A stretch of 5,845 bases of DNA from CAYYWP01 sp964475125 (GTDB taxonomy: Bacteria; Desulfobacterota; Binatia; HRBIN30; CADEER01), in NCBI GenBank assembly GCA_964475125.1, contig CAYYWP010000257.1, positions 1 through 5,845 of the forward strand, given 5' to 3'. Below the pieces are notes generated by a model. The model searched no databases. It was given only the letters and a program-made list of their open reading frames with translations, and was not told where the DNA came from. Positions 1-4,659 of the stretch are shown one piece after another. The position numbers and the translations under genes are program-made. Numbering within the stretch: the first letter of the stretch is position 1; every line of letters begins with the position of its first letter.

Positions 1-142
1 TCGCGCCGCCGAGGCGCTGCGGCATGCCGAGGCCGAGGGCTACCTCGCGGTCGAGTGCGACGCCACCGAGGACGCGGCTTCAAGCAGTCCGGCTTCGGGC
101 GCGACAAGTCGCTGCACGCGATGGACAAGTACACCGAGCTGA
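1..142 (+). pseudogene. Tail of a truncated potassium-channel NAD-binding domain (left copy)
   Basis: Read from base 2, the frame encodes the TrkA-N (RCK) fragment found in the right-hand copy: an R-A-A-E-A-L-R-H stretch followed by V-E-C-D-A-T-E-D-A. After about base 75 the reading becomes an out-of-frame translation of an aldehyde dehydrogenase end, and it stops at TGA 140-142. The 5' part is outside the window. Because the scar is identical to the one at about 2400, this is the remnant of a duplicated broken gene and not an independent breakage. Confidence 0.75.
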
Positions 143-160
143 AGGCCGTGTGGATCAATC
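1..160 (+). repeat. Left copy of a 160-bp perfect direct repeat
   Basis: Bases 1-160 match 2329-2488 at every position (constant offset 2328). Identity stops at base 161 (t here, c at 2489), three codons before the stop of the aldehyde dehydrogenase remnant. The true left end lies outside the window, so the repeat may be longer. The following sequence is related but diverged. The pair looks like a recently copied or gene-converted segment, or a repeat-induced assembly join. Confidence 0.95.
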
Positions 161-171
161 TCGCTCACTAG
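76..171 (+). pseudogene. C-terminal fragment of an aldehyde dehydrogenase (left copy)
   Basis: This frame encodes 31 residues: GFKQSGFGRDKSLHAMDKYT, then ELKAVWINLAH and a TAG stop. It is the typical C-terminal end of NAD(P)-dependent aldehyde dehydrogenases, where a G-[FY]-K-x-S-G-x-G-R-[DE] motif precedes the final strand (known of the family). The other roughly 450 residues, including the catalytic Cys and Glu, are missing. The piece starts at the junction with the channel fragment. It probably kept its native downstream neighbour, because the next gene starts 20 bp later behind a good ribosome binding site, as in an operon. Confidence 0.8.
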
Positions 172-181
172 GGATCGCGAC

Positions 182-188
182 GGGAGGG
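182..188 (+). promoter_or_regulatory. Ribosome binding site that sets the start at 192
   Basis: GGGAGGG ends four bases before ATG 192. This picks 192 as the start over the longer open frame that begins at base 24, whose first 56 codons only read through the channel and dehydrogenase remnants in another frame. The equivalent site in the right copy is GGGGG at 2514-2518. Confidence 0.8.
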
Positions 189-191
189 CAC

Positions 192-806
192 ATGGTCATT
201 GCGACGCCGATTCATCCAGGCACGGTCGATTGGTCCGGCGACAATCCGGGCATCTATCTCCGCCGCGCCGCCGACGAGCCGTTCTGCTCGCTCGCCGTCT
301 ACTTTCGCATCGTCCTGTCGCCGCACGGCAAGGGCCATGTGATGCTGCTGTTCGCCGATCCCACCCGCGCCGGCGGCTATCCCGAGGTGGCCAATGTCTG
401 CGTCGCCGACAACCCGCGCCTGGCGCGCTACCTGGTGGCGAACTTCGTGACTCGGTTCGGCGCCTTCCGCGACGCCGCGGCCTTCAGCGGCCTCAAATAC
501 CTGGCCCTCACCGGGATCAGCGAAGGCGGCGACAACCGCCGGAACCACGTCCAGGTCATTCGGGCCAAGGGCCTCAGGGTAGCGCTGGAATGGAAGAAGC
601 TCGGCGCCGAGTTCGCGGTCGATCTGCCGCCCGACAAATCGGCCACCGGCGCGCACGAGATGTATAGTTGCTTCCGCGAGGCGCACGACGCGTCGATCAC
701 GGTGAACGGCCGCACGCTGCGCGGGAAGCCCTTTCCGCGCGACTTCAACGGGCGGCCGACCAGCTCGGCCTTTCTCGCCTTCTCCGAAACCTGGGTGAAG
801 GCGTAA
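192..806 (+). CDS. Conserved hypothetical protein, 204 aa
   Basis: I do not recognise this family. The protein starts MVIATPIHPG, followed by TVDWSGDNPGIYLRRAA. It shows no signal peptide or membrane segment, so it is probably cytoplasmic. Visible features are a hydrophobic strand-like stretch near residues 33-55 (AVYFRIVLSP, then VMLLFAD), a K-Y-L-A-L-T-G core around residue 100, and an F-P-R-D-F-N-G-R segment near the C-terminus. The gene directly follows an aldehyde dehydrogenase remnant with a 20-bp spacer, so it was probably cotranscribed with a full-length dehydrogenase. The start of a second copy lies at 2521-2601: 70 of 81 bases match, and 20 residues in a row (HPGTVDWSGDNPGIYLRRAA) are identical. 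The differences in that stretch are mostly synonymous, which suggests a real, selected protein. The function is unknown. Confidence 0.8.
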   Translation: MVIATPIHPGTVDWSGDNPGIYLRRAADEPFCSLAVYFRIVLSPHGKGHVMLLFADPTRAGGYPEVANVCVADNPRLARYLVANFVTRFGAFRDAAAFSGLKYLALTGISEGGDNRRNHVQVIRAKGLRVALEWKKLGAEFAVDLPPDKSATGAHEMYSCFREAHDASITVNGRTLRGKPFPRDFNGRPTSSAFLAFSETWVKA

Positions 807-1017
807 GGCCGCGCCTGCTATCTAACCTCGATCGGACGAAGAGTTTCAGCGCCGAGACGCCGAGAGGCGGAGAGAACGGCCTGATGGTGCACCGTCGGAC
901 TCATATGCCAGCGGCATCCACACTGGGCTTCGGGATCTCCACCGCCGCGTATTCTGCCCATAGGTCTCCGCGTCTCTGCGCCTCAGCGGTGAAGTATTTT
1001 CTTCACCTTCGAGTCCT
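807..1017. other. Intergenic region holding a MITE-like element
   Basis: These 211 bp separate the unknown gene from the transporter. They contain no convincing protein-coding gene. Most of the region is the inverted-repeat element at 844-995. I see no clear promoter or rho-independent terminator. The bases just upstream of the transporter start (CTTCACCTTCGAGTCCT) contain no strong ribosome binding site. Confidence 0.6.
844..995. mobile_element. MITE-like non-coding element with ~30-bp terminal inverted repeats
   Basis: The left arm (about 844-874) begins TTTCAGCGCCGAGACGCCGA. The right arm (about 964-994) contains TCTCCGCGTCTCTGCGCCTC followed by AGCGGTGAA. The reverse complement of the left arm aligns with the right arm without gaps, with 24 of 31 positions identical. 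The roughly 90-bp core has no open frame of note. Intergenic repeats with the 'CTCTGCGTCTCTGCGGTGAA' look are familiar from many bacterial genomes, so I infer a small non-autonomous mobile or REP-type element. I do not see a clear target-site duplication. Confidence 0.55.
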
Positions 1018-1902
1018 GTGACGCCGGTCATTCGCGCCCGCCTGTGCGTGCTCGCGGCCACGGCGCTGTTCTCCACCGGCGGTGCGGGGGTCAAGCTCTG
1101 CAGCCTGAGCCCGAGTCAGCTGGTGAGCCTGCGCTGCGGCATCGGCGGGCTGCTGTTGCTGCTGCTCCTGCGGCCGAACTGGCGCGAGGTCGACTGGCGC
1201 GCCTGGTTGCCGGGGATCGCGCTCGGCGGCACCCTGACCCTGTTCGTCTTCAGCAGTCGGCTGACGACCGCCGCCAGTGCCATCCTGTTGCAGGCGACCG
1301 CGCCGCTGTGGGTGCTGTTGCTCGGCCCCTGGCTCCTGGGTGAGCACAGCCGCCGCAGCGACTGGGCCGTGATGGCGGCGATGGCGGTCGGGCTGATCAT
1401 GGTGTGCCTCGGCGCCGCGCCGGCGCAGGCCAGCGCTCCGCACCCCCTGCAGGGGAATCTGCTCGCCGTCGTTTCCGGCCTGACCTGGGGGCTGACGACG
1501 ATCGGGTTGCGCCGCGCCCTGCGCTCCGGCGACGGCGCCGAGGGGGCGGTGGTCATCATCGGCAACTTCGTCGCCGTCGGCATCAGTCTGCCGATGGCGC
1601 TGCCGTTCGGTCCGATCCAGCCGGCGGATTGGGCCGTGGTCGGCTTTCTCGGCGTGTTCCAGATCGCCGTGCCGTACCTGTTCTTCTTCATCGGGTTGCG
1701 CCATCTGCGGGCCTTCGAGGGGGTGCTGCTGATGCTGCTCGAGCCGGTGCTGAGCGCGATCTGGACGGCGCTCATCCACGGTGAGCGACCGGGGTGGTGG
1801 CCGGTGGCCGGTGGCGCCATCATCCTCGCCGCGACGGTGTGGAACGCCACCCGGCCAGCCACCGAGACCGCGCCCGCCGCCCTGGCCGCCGCACGGCGCT
1901 GA
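1018..1902 (+). CDS. EamA/DMT-superfamily inner-membrane transporter
   Basis: The 294-residue protein has about ten hydrophobic segments in two homologous halves (about 5-130 and 146-280), the layout and length of the drug/metabolite transporter superfamily. Family hallmarks are the N-terminal LFSTGGAGVKL, the ASAILLQATAPLWVLLLGPWLLGE segment that closes the first-half helix pair (residues about 86-109), and the equivalent FEGVLLMLLEP with a following GE in the second half. These proteins export or import small metabolites such as amino acids; the substrate cannot be read from sequence. The GTG start at 1018 is chosen because the protein then begins a few residues before helix 1, although no strong ribosome binding site precedes it. 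The channel gene starts 17 bp after its stop, so the two may be cotranscribed. Confidence 0.9.
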   Translation: MTPVIRARLCVLAATALFSTGGAGVKLCSLSPSQLVSLRCGIGGLLLLLLLRPNWREVDWRAWLPGIALGGTLTLFVFSSRLTTAASAILLQATAPLWVLLLGPWLLGEHSRRSDWAVMAAMAVGLIMVCLGAAPAQASAPHPLQGNLLAVVSGLTWGLTTIGLRRALRSGDGAEGAVVIIGNFVAVGISLPMALPFGPIQPADWAVVGFLGVFQIAVPYLFFFIGLRHLRAFEGVLLMLLEPVLSAIWTALIHGERPGWWPVAGGAIILAATVWNATRPATETAPAALAAARR

Positions 1903-1918
1903 GGCTACGACTCGCGGC

Positions 1919-2470
1919 ATGCGGCGTCGTTCCCCGCTGTTGGTTGCCGGCGTCGCGCTCGGTGCGGTGCTGACCACGGGCGTGGTCGGCTACATGACGA
2001 TCACCGGCATGGGCTTCACCGACGCGCTCTACATGACGGTGACGACGGTAAGCACGGTCGGCTTTCGCGAAGTGGTGCCGCTCGGACCCGCCGGCCAGTG
2101 GTTCACCATGGCGCTGCTGGTCGGCAGTATCGGCATCGTCTTTTACAGCGCGAGCCTGGTGGCGCGCGATCTGATCGAAGGGGAGCTGCAACGCGGCTTC
2201 GGGAGGCGAAAGGTGCAGCGACAGATCGGACAGCTGGCGGATCACGTCATCGTCTGCGGCTTCGGGCGCATGGGCCGGATGCTCTGCAAGGAGCTGGCGG
2301 TGAAGCCGGCGCCGTTCGTCATCATCGATCGCGCCGCCGAGGCGCTGCGGCATGCCGAGGCCGAGGGCTACCTCGCGGTCGAGTGCGACGCCACCGAGGA
2401 CGCGGCTTCAAGCAGTCCGGCTTCGGGCGCGACAAGTCGCTGCACGCGATGGACAAGTACACCGAGCTGA
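1919..2470 (+). pseudogene. Truncated two-helix potassium channel with partial TrkA-N (RCK) domain
   Basis: The ORF has 183 codons, about half the usual length of a ligand-gated K+ channel subunit. Helix 1 is about residues 8-26. The pore helix and filter follow (TVTTVSTVGF, filter T46-V-G-F49), and helix 2 is about 61-83. The NAD-binding domain starts at H109 with G114-F-G-R-M-G119 and the acidic D137 that ends strand 2. Native sequence ends near residue 162 (ECDATEDA). The remaining 20 or so residues are an out-of-frame reading of an aldehyde dehydrogenase tail, ending at TGA 2468-2470. Lacking the rest of the RCK domain, the product is unlikely to gate normally, though the pore part could still be made. 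ATG 1919 is preferred over the longer open frame from 1781, which overlaps the transporter. The filter has Arg (R50) where most channels have Gly. Confidence 0.8.
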
Positions 2471-2488
2471 AGGCCGTGTGGATCAATC
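2329..2488 (+). repeat. Right copy of the 160-bp perfect direct repeat
   Basis: Identical to bases 1-160. It covers the end of the channel fragment, the junction near 2400-2404 and nearly all of the aldehyde dehydrogenase tail. Homology continues past it at a lower level into the next gene (2521-2601). The duplicated block therefore has a perfect part and a diverged part, which one simple tandem duplication does not explain. Confidence 0.95.
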
Positions 2489-2499
2489 CCGCTGAGTAG
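2404..2499 (+). pseudogene. C-terminal fragment of an aldehyde dehydrogenase (right copy)
   Basis: It encodes the same dehydrogenase C-terminus as 76-171, with the last residues changed (INPAE in place of INLAH) and a TAG stop at 2497-2499. There is no start or catalytic domain. It overlaps the end of the channel ORF in a different frame, so the channel-to-dehydrogenase join is a frame-shifting deletion or recombination scar. The junction sequence GCGGCTTC could have come from either parent, so microhomology may have guided the join. Confidence 0.8.
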
Positions 2500-2520
2500 C
2501 GCCACCGAGAAAAGGGGGAC

Positions 2521-2601
2521 ATGGCCACCGCGGCGCTGTTTCATCCGGGGACGGTCGACTGGTCCGGCGACAATCCGGGCATCTATCTGCGGCGCGCCGC
2601 C
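2521..2601 (+). pseudogene. 5' fragment of a second copy of the unknown gene, fused in frame to the integrase frame
   Basis: ATG 2521 follows GGGGG at 2514-2518. It opens with MATAALFHPG followed by 17 residues identical to the gene at 192. Homology stops after codon 27 near base 2601. The rest of the gene is not found in the window. The frame stays open across unrelated sequence into the integrase, so a 429-residue fusion protein could be made from this start. The break marks the left boundary of the integron platform or of a rearrangement. Confidence 0.8.
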
Positions 2602-2640
2602 GCGGGGAGAGCCGGTCTCGAACTAGGGCACTGGCCCGAG

Positions 2641-2656
2641 TGTCCTACTGAGGACA
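2641..2656. promoter_or_regulatory. Possible operator: 16-bp perfect dyad
   Basis: TGTCCT and AGGACA are exact reverse complements separated by ACTG. The site lies 22 bp before the TTGACA box and about 80 bp before the integrase start. Many integron integrase genes are repressed by LexA, but this dyad does not match the gammaproteobacterial CTGT-N8-ACAG box, so no regulator can be named. Confidence 0.35.
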
Positions 2657-2703
2657 GTACCGAGGCTGCGCCGGCGCTTGACAGCCCTGCGCTGCAACCG
2701 CAA

Positions 2704-2730
2704 TCCTGCGCGGCAGCGGAGTGCGCAGGA
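2704..2730 (+). promoter_or_regulatory. Hairpin that would mask the integrase ribosome binding site
   Basis: TCCTGCGC (2704-2711) pairs perfectly with GCGCAGGA (2723-2730) across an 11-base loop. The 3' arm contains AGGA, the only Shine-Dalgarno-like bases before ATG 2734. In the RNA the stem would hide the site. A competing pairing exists between CGCTGC (2690-2695) and GCAGCG (2713-2718), which lies in the loop. Confidence 0.45.
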
Positions 2731-2733
2731 CGC

Positions 2734-3810
2734 ATGCTCGCGCCCCGAGAGTACGGCGACCTCGATTGGGTCCAAGCGAGTCCGGTCTACCTCGTCCGTG
2801 AACCGGAGGAACGCTACCGGAGCGCGGCGAAGCCGCGGCTGCTGGATCGGGTGCGCGACGCGCTGCGCGCCCGCCACTACAGCGCGCGGACTGAAGAGGC
2901 GTACGTCGGATGGATTCGCCGCTATATTCTCTTCCATCGCAAGCGCCATCCGGCCGAGATGGGGGCTGCCGAGATCACCCGGTTCCTGACCTGGCTCGCC
3001 GTCGAGCGCCGCGTCAGTGCCTCGACGCAGAACCAGGCCCTCGCGGCGCTGCTCTTTCTATACCAGCGCCTCCTCGGCCATGGGCCGGGGCAGCTCGATG
3101 GCGTGGTGCGAGCGAAGCGCCCCCACCGGCTGCCCGTGGTGCTCACGCAGGCCGAGGTCCAGGCGTTGCTGGCGCAGCTCGAGGAGGTTCCGTGGATCGT
3201 GGCCATGATTCTCTACGGATCGGGACTCCGCCTGGGCGAGTGCCTACGGCTGCGCGTGAAAGACATCGACTTCGCGCGGGGTGAGATCCTGGTGCGGGAA
3301 GGCAAGGGTGCGCGCGACCGGGTCACGATGCTCGCGCTGGCGGTCGACGCTCCGCTGCGCGCGCACCTCGAGTGGGTACACTGCCTGCACGAGCGCGACC
3401 TGCGCGCCGGGTTCGGCCGGGTCCAGATGCCGGAGGCGCTGGCGCGGAAGTACCCCGCAGCCCCCCGGGAATGGGGCTGGCAGTGGGTGTTCCCAGCTGC
3501 CAGGATGTGCACCGACCCGCGTTTCGGCCCGCCGCAGCGCTTCCACCTCCACGAAACCGTGCCGCAGCGGGCGATTCGCCAGGCCCGGCTTCGCGCCGGC
3601 ATCGCCAAGCCCATCGGGCCTCACACCTTGCGTCACTGTTTCGCCACGCACCTCCTGGAAGCCGGCTACGACATTCGAACCGTCCAGGAGCTGCTCGGCC
3701 ATCGCGACGTGTCCACGACGATGATCTACACCCACGTCCTCAACCGCGGCGGCCGCGGCGTCCAGAGCCCGGCCGACCGGCTCGGGCGCCATCCCGCGTC
3801 CCGGCGCTAG
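2734..3810 (+). CDS. intI: Integron integrase (site-specific tyrosine recombinase)
   Basis: The enzyme recombines attC and attI sites to capture and shuffle gene cassettes. From ATG 2734 it is 358 residues, slightly longer than the 320-340 usual for IntI. The SAM-like N-terminal domain runs about 33-125 (LLDRVRDALRARHYSARTEEAYVGWI). The catalytic domain follows, with R166 (YGSGLRLGE), K191 (VREGKG), H297 and R300 (HTLRH), H323 (LLGHRDV) and nucleophile Y332 (MIYTHVL). The IntI-specific insertion is present at about 232-262 (MPEALARKYP to WQWVFP and DPRFG), which separates it from XerC/D. All key residues are intact, so it is probably active. The start is uncertain: the frame is open back to ATG 2521, which has the stronger ribosome binding site and would add 71 residues. 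The gene points towards the cassettes, unlike class 1 integrons. Confidence 0.95.
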   Translation: MLAPREYGDLDWVQASPVYLVREPEERYRSAAKPRLLDRVRDALRARHYSARTEEAYVGWIRRYILFHRKRHPAEMGAAEITRFLTWLAVERRVSASTQNQALAALLFLYQRLLGHGPGQLDGVVRAKRPHRLPVVLTQAEVQALLAQLEEVPWIVAMILYGSGLRLGECLRLRVKDIDFARGEILVREGKGARDRVTMLALAVDAPLRAHLEWVHCLHERDLRAGFGRVQMPEALARKYPAAPREWGWQWVFPAARMCTDPRFGPPQRFHLHETVPQRAIRQARLRAGIAKPIGPHTLRHCFATHLLEAGYDIRTVQELLGHRDVSTTMIYTHVLNRGGRGVQSPADRLGRHPASRR

Positions 3811-3978
3811 CCAGCGAGCCCCGCCGCCTAACACACCGCCCACGATGGACTCACCAACACGACAACCGAGCGAGAACAAAGCGGAATGGCACCGCGCGGC
3901 GCCGCCACCCGGACCGGCGAACCGAGCAACCACTGCTGGGATCGGCGATTTGGTTCGGTCGCCGAATTGTCGTTAGGC
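3811..3978 (+). other. attI: Putative attI recombination region of the integron
   Basis: The region lies between the integrase stop and the first cassette and has no gene. It ends in a core site GTTAGGC (3972-3978), which fits GTTRRRY, and the crossover would fall after G3972. A GCCTAAC at 3826-3832 mimics an attC inverse core. However, the sequences just inside the two boxes do not pair, and the span of 153 bp is long for an attC, so attI is preferred over a degenerate attC. AACCGAGC occurs at 3864-3871 and 3920-3927, possibly as integrase-binding direct repeats like those in other attI sites. Confidence 0.55.
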
Positions 3979-4637
3979 CGACTCGCCCGCTGTCATGTAT
4001 TCCGTAGATTCCAAAGACACAGTAACCGAGCTTACCGATGTGCCCCAGTCGTCGGTCGGTGCTCCTTGTCCGATGGTTCTCTGCGGTGAGCACCACCTGC
4101 ATCTTGCTTACTACCTTCAGGACACGCCGCCAGGCTGGGATGGCACGACGGTTCGCGTCGTAGGCGAGAGCACGAGCGGCGAGCCAGTCGCACTCGTCGA
4201 GTTCACGCACGCCGTCGCTCACATGTTCGGCCCTCCCAACGACGAGGCGTTCAGCGGGCATCCGTTGGCATCGCGTGGCGTTGGCCCGTATCGCGTCCAC
4301 GAGGTCCACCACTCGTCGTGGATTAGGCGCTTGGAGCGCATGAACGCCGTGCATCCATGTCACCGTCCAGAGCATTTTGCCCGCTATCGTCACTACATCT
4401 TCGCTTTCCACGACACGACGTTCGAGTGCATTGCCGAGGCGTTCAGTGTCACCGTCCACACCGGGAGTGTGGCGGAGGTTTTGGAGCGAGCATTCAGAGA
4501 GGTTTCGACATGACCCGTCGGCCTAACCATGCGCTGCAGCGAACGGCCTCTCCGCCGTCCCTTCGAGCGTCGCGGGAGTTCGCGAGCGCGCCGTGCGCTC
4601 CACCCGCCCCGCCGAGGCCGTCGCTGAGCTTGGGTCG
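3973..4637 (+). mobile_element. Integron gene cassette 1
   Basis: Cassette of 665 bp from the crossover in GTTAGGC (3972) to the one in GTTAGAC (4637). It has one forward ORF, a short 22-bp leader and a 123-bp attC at its 3' end, which is the standard cassette layout. Being first in the array, it would be the most recently inserted if insertion occurs at attI. Confidence 0.85.
3995..4513 (+). CDS. Conserved hypothetical cassette protein, 172 aa
   Basis: The sequence resembles a widespread conserved hypothetical protein family, recognised from memory of its motifs: C-P-x-V-L-C-G-E-H (residues 25-33), HLAYYLQD (36-43), AHMFGPPNDEAFSGHPL (75-91), SSWIRRLERMNAVH (107-120) and FHDTTFEC (139-146). 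No function is known to me. The protein is rich in histidine and has several conserved His, Asp and Cys residues, which could suggest metal binding or catalysis, but no named active site is visible. It has no signal peptide or membrane helix. ATG 3995 has no good ribosome binding site. ATG 4073 is an alternative just before the conserved VLCGEH block, but 3995 is the first start after the core site. The stop lies 7 bp before the attC. Confidence 0.85.
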   Translation: MYSVDSKDTVTELTDVPQSSVGAPCPMVLCGEHHLHLAYYLQDTPPGWDGTTVRVVGESTSGEPVALVEFTHAVAHMFGPPNDEAFSGHPLASRGVGPYRVHEVHHSSWIRRLERMNAVHPCHRPEHFARYRHYIFAFHDTTFECIAEAFSVTVHTGSVAEVLERAFREVST

Positions 4638-4643
4638 TTAGAC
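4521..4643 (+). other. attC: attC site of cassette 1 (123 bp)
   Basis: The site runs from inverse core GCCTAAC (4521-4527, RYYYAAC) to core GTTAGAC (4637-4643, GTTRRRY). Inside, GCTGCAGCGAACGGCCTC pairs with GAGGCCGTCGCTGAGC apart from unpaired bases on one side, as expected for the folded single strand that IntI binds. The long central part gives a large terminal structure. The polarity agrees with the genes. Confidence 0.9.
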
Positions 4644-4650
4644 GCTGCAC

Positions 4651-4655
4651 GAGGG
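4651..4655 (+). promoter_or_regulatory. Ribosome binding site of the HNH endonuclease
   Basis: GAGGG lies five bases before GTG 4660 and decides the start. The same motif and spacing recur in cassette 3 (5644-5648 before GTG 5654), both shortly after the attC core. Confidence 0.7.
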
Positions 4656-4659
4656 CCCT

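Larger units (their letters stand above)
2602..2733 (+). promoter_or_regulatory. intI leader region
   Basis: This stretch between the broken gene and the preferred integrase start matches neither flank. It holds a dyad TGTCCT-ACTG-AGGACA (2641-2656) and a perfect -35-like TTGACA (2678-2683); the hexamer 17 bp further on (CAATCC, 2701-2706) is a poor -10. An 8-bp perfect inverted repeat (2704-2711 with 2723-2730) lies just before ATG 2734. The region can also be translated as the linker of a fusion from 2521. A role in integrase control is inferred. Confidence 0.45.

Noticed and set aside
24..191. 56-codon N-terminal extension of the gene at 192
   Set aside because: It is only a third-frame reading of the channel and dehydrogenase remnants. 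ATG 192 has a strong ribosome binding site, and the second copy of the gene starts at the same residue.
820..826. ATCTAAC as an attC inverse core near the unknown gene
   Set aside because: No matching GTTRRRY core with complementary inner arms follows at a suitable distance. The match to such a degenerate box is chance.
1003..1977. Long minus-strand open frame (324 codons) opposite the transporter
   Set aside because: The translation is low-complexity, rich in Gln, Arg, Gly and Pro, as expected opposite a GC-rich gene. The plus strand encodes a clear ten-helix transporter.
2645..2658. LexA box in TACTGAGGACAGTA
   Set aside because: The half sites look right but are only four bases apart; the known gammaproteobacterial box needs CTGT-N8-ACAG. 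It is kept only as an unassigned dyad.
3244..3933. Minus-strand open frame (229 codons) opposite intI
   Set aside because: It mirrors the integrase codons and shows no motif; the integrase on the plus strand is certain.
3826..3978. attC site directly after intI
   Set aside because: GCCTAAC and GTTAGGC fit the outer boxes, but the adjoining inner sequences do not pair and the span is long. I list it as a putative attI instead.
3967..3996. Cassette promoter with TTGTCG and TGTCAT hexamers
   Set aside because: Both boxes are weak, they overlap the core site and the cassette 1 start codon, and such matches are expected by chance.
4357..4641. Plus-strand open frame ending in the first attC
   Set aside because: It overlaps the end of the cassette 1 gene in another frame and then runs through the attC. 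The N-H-A-L-Q-R-T-A string it contains is just a translation of the attC left arm.
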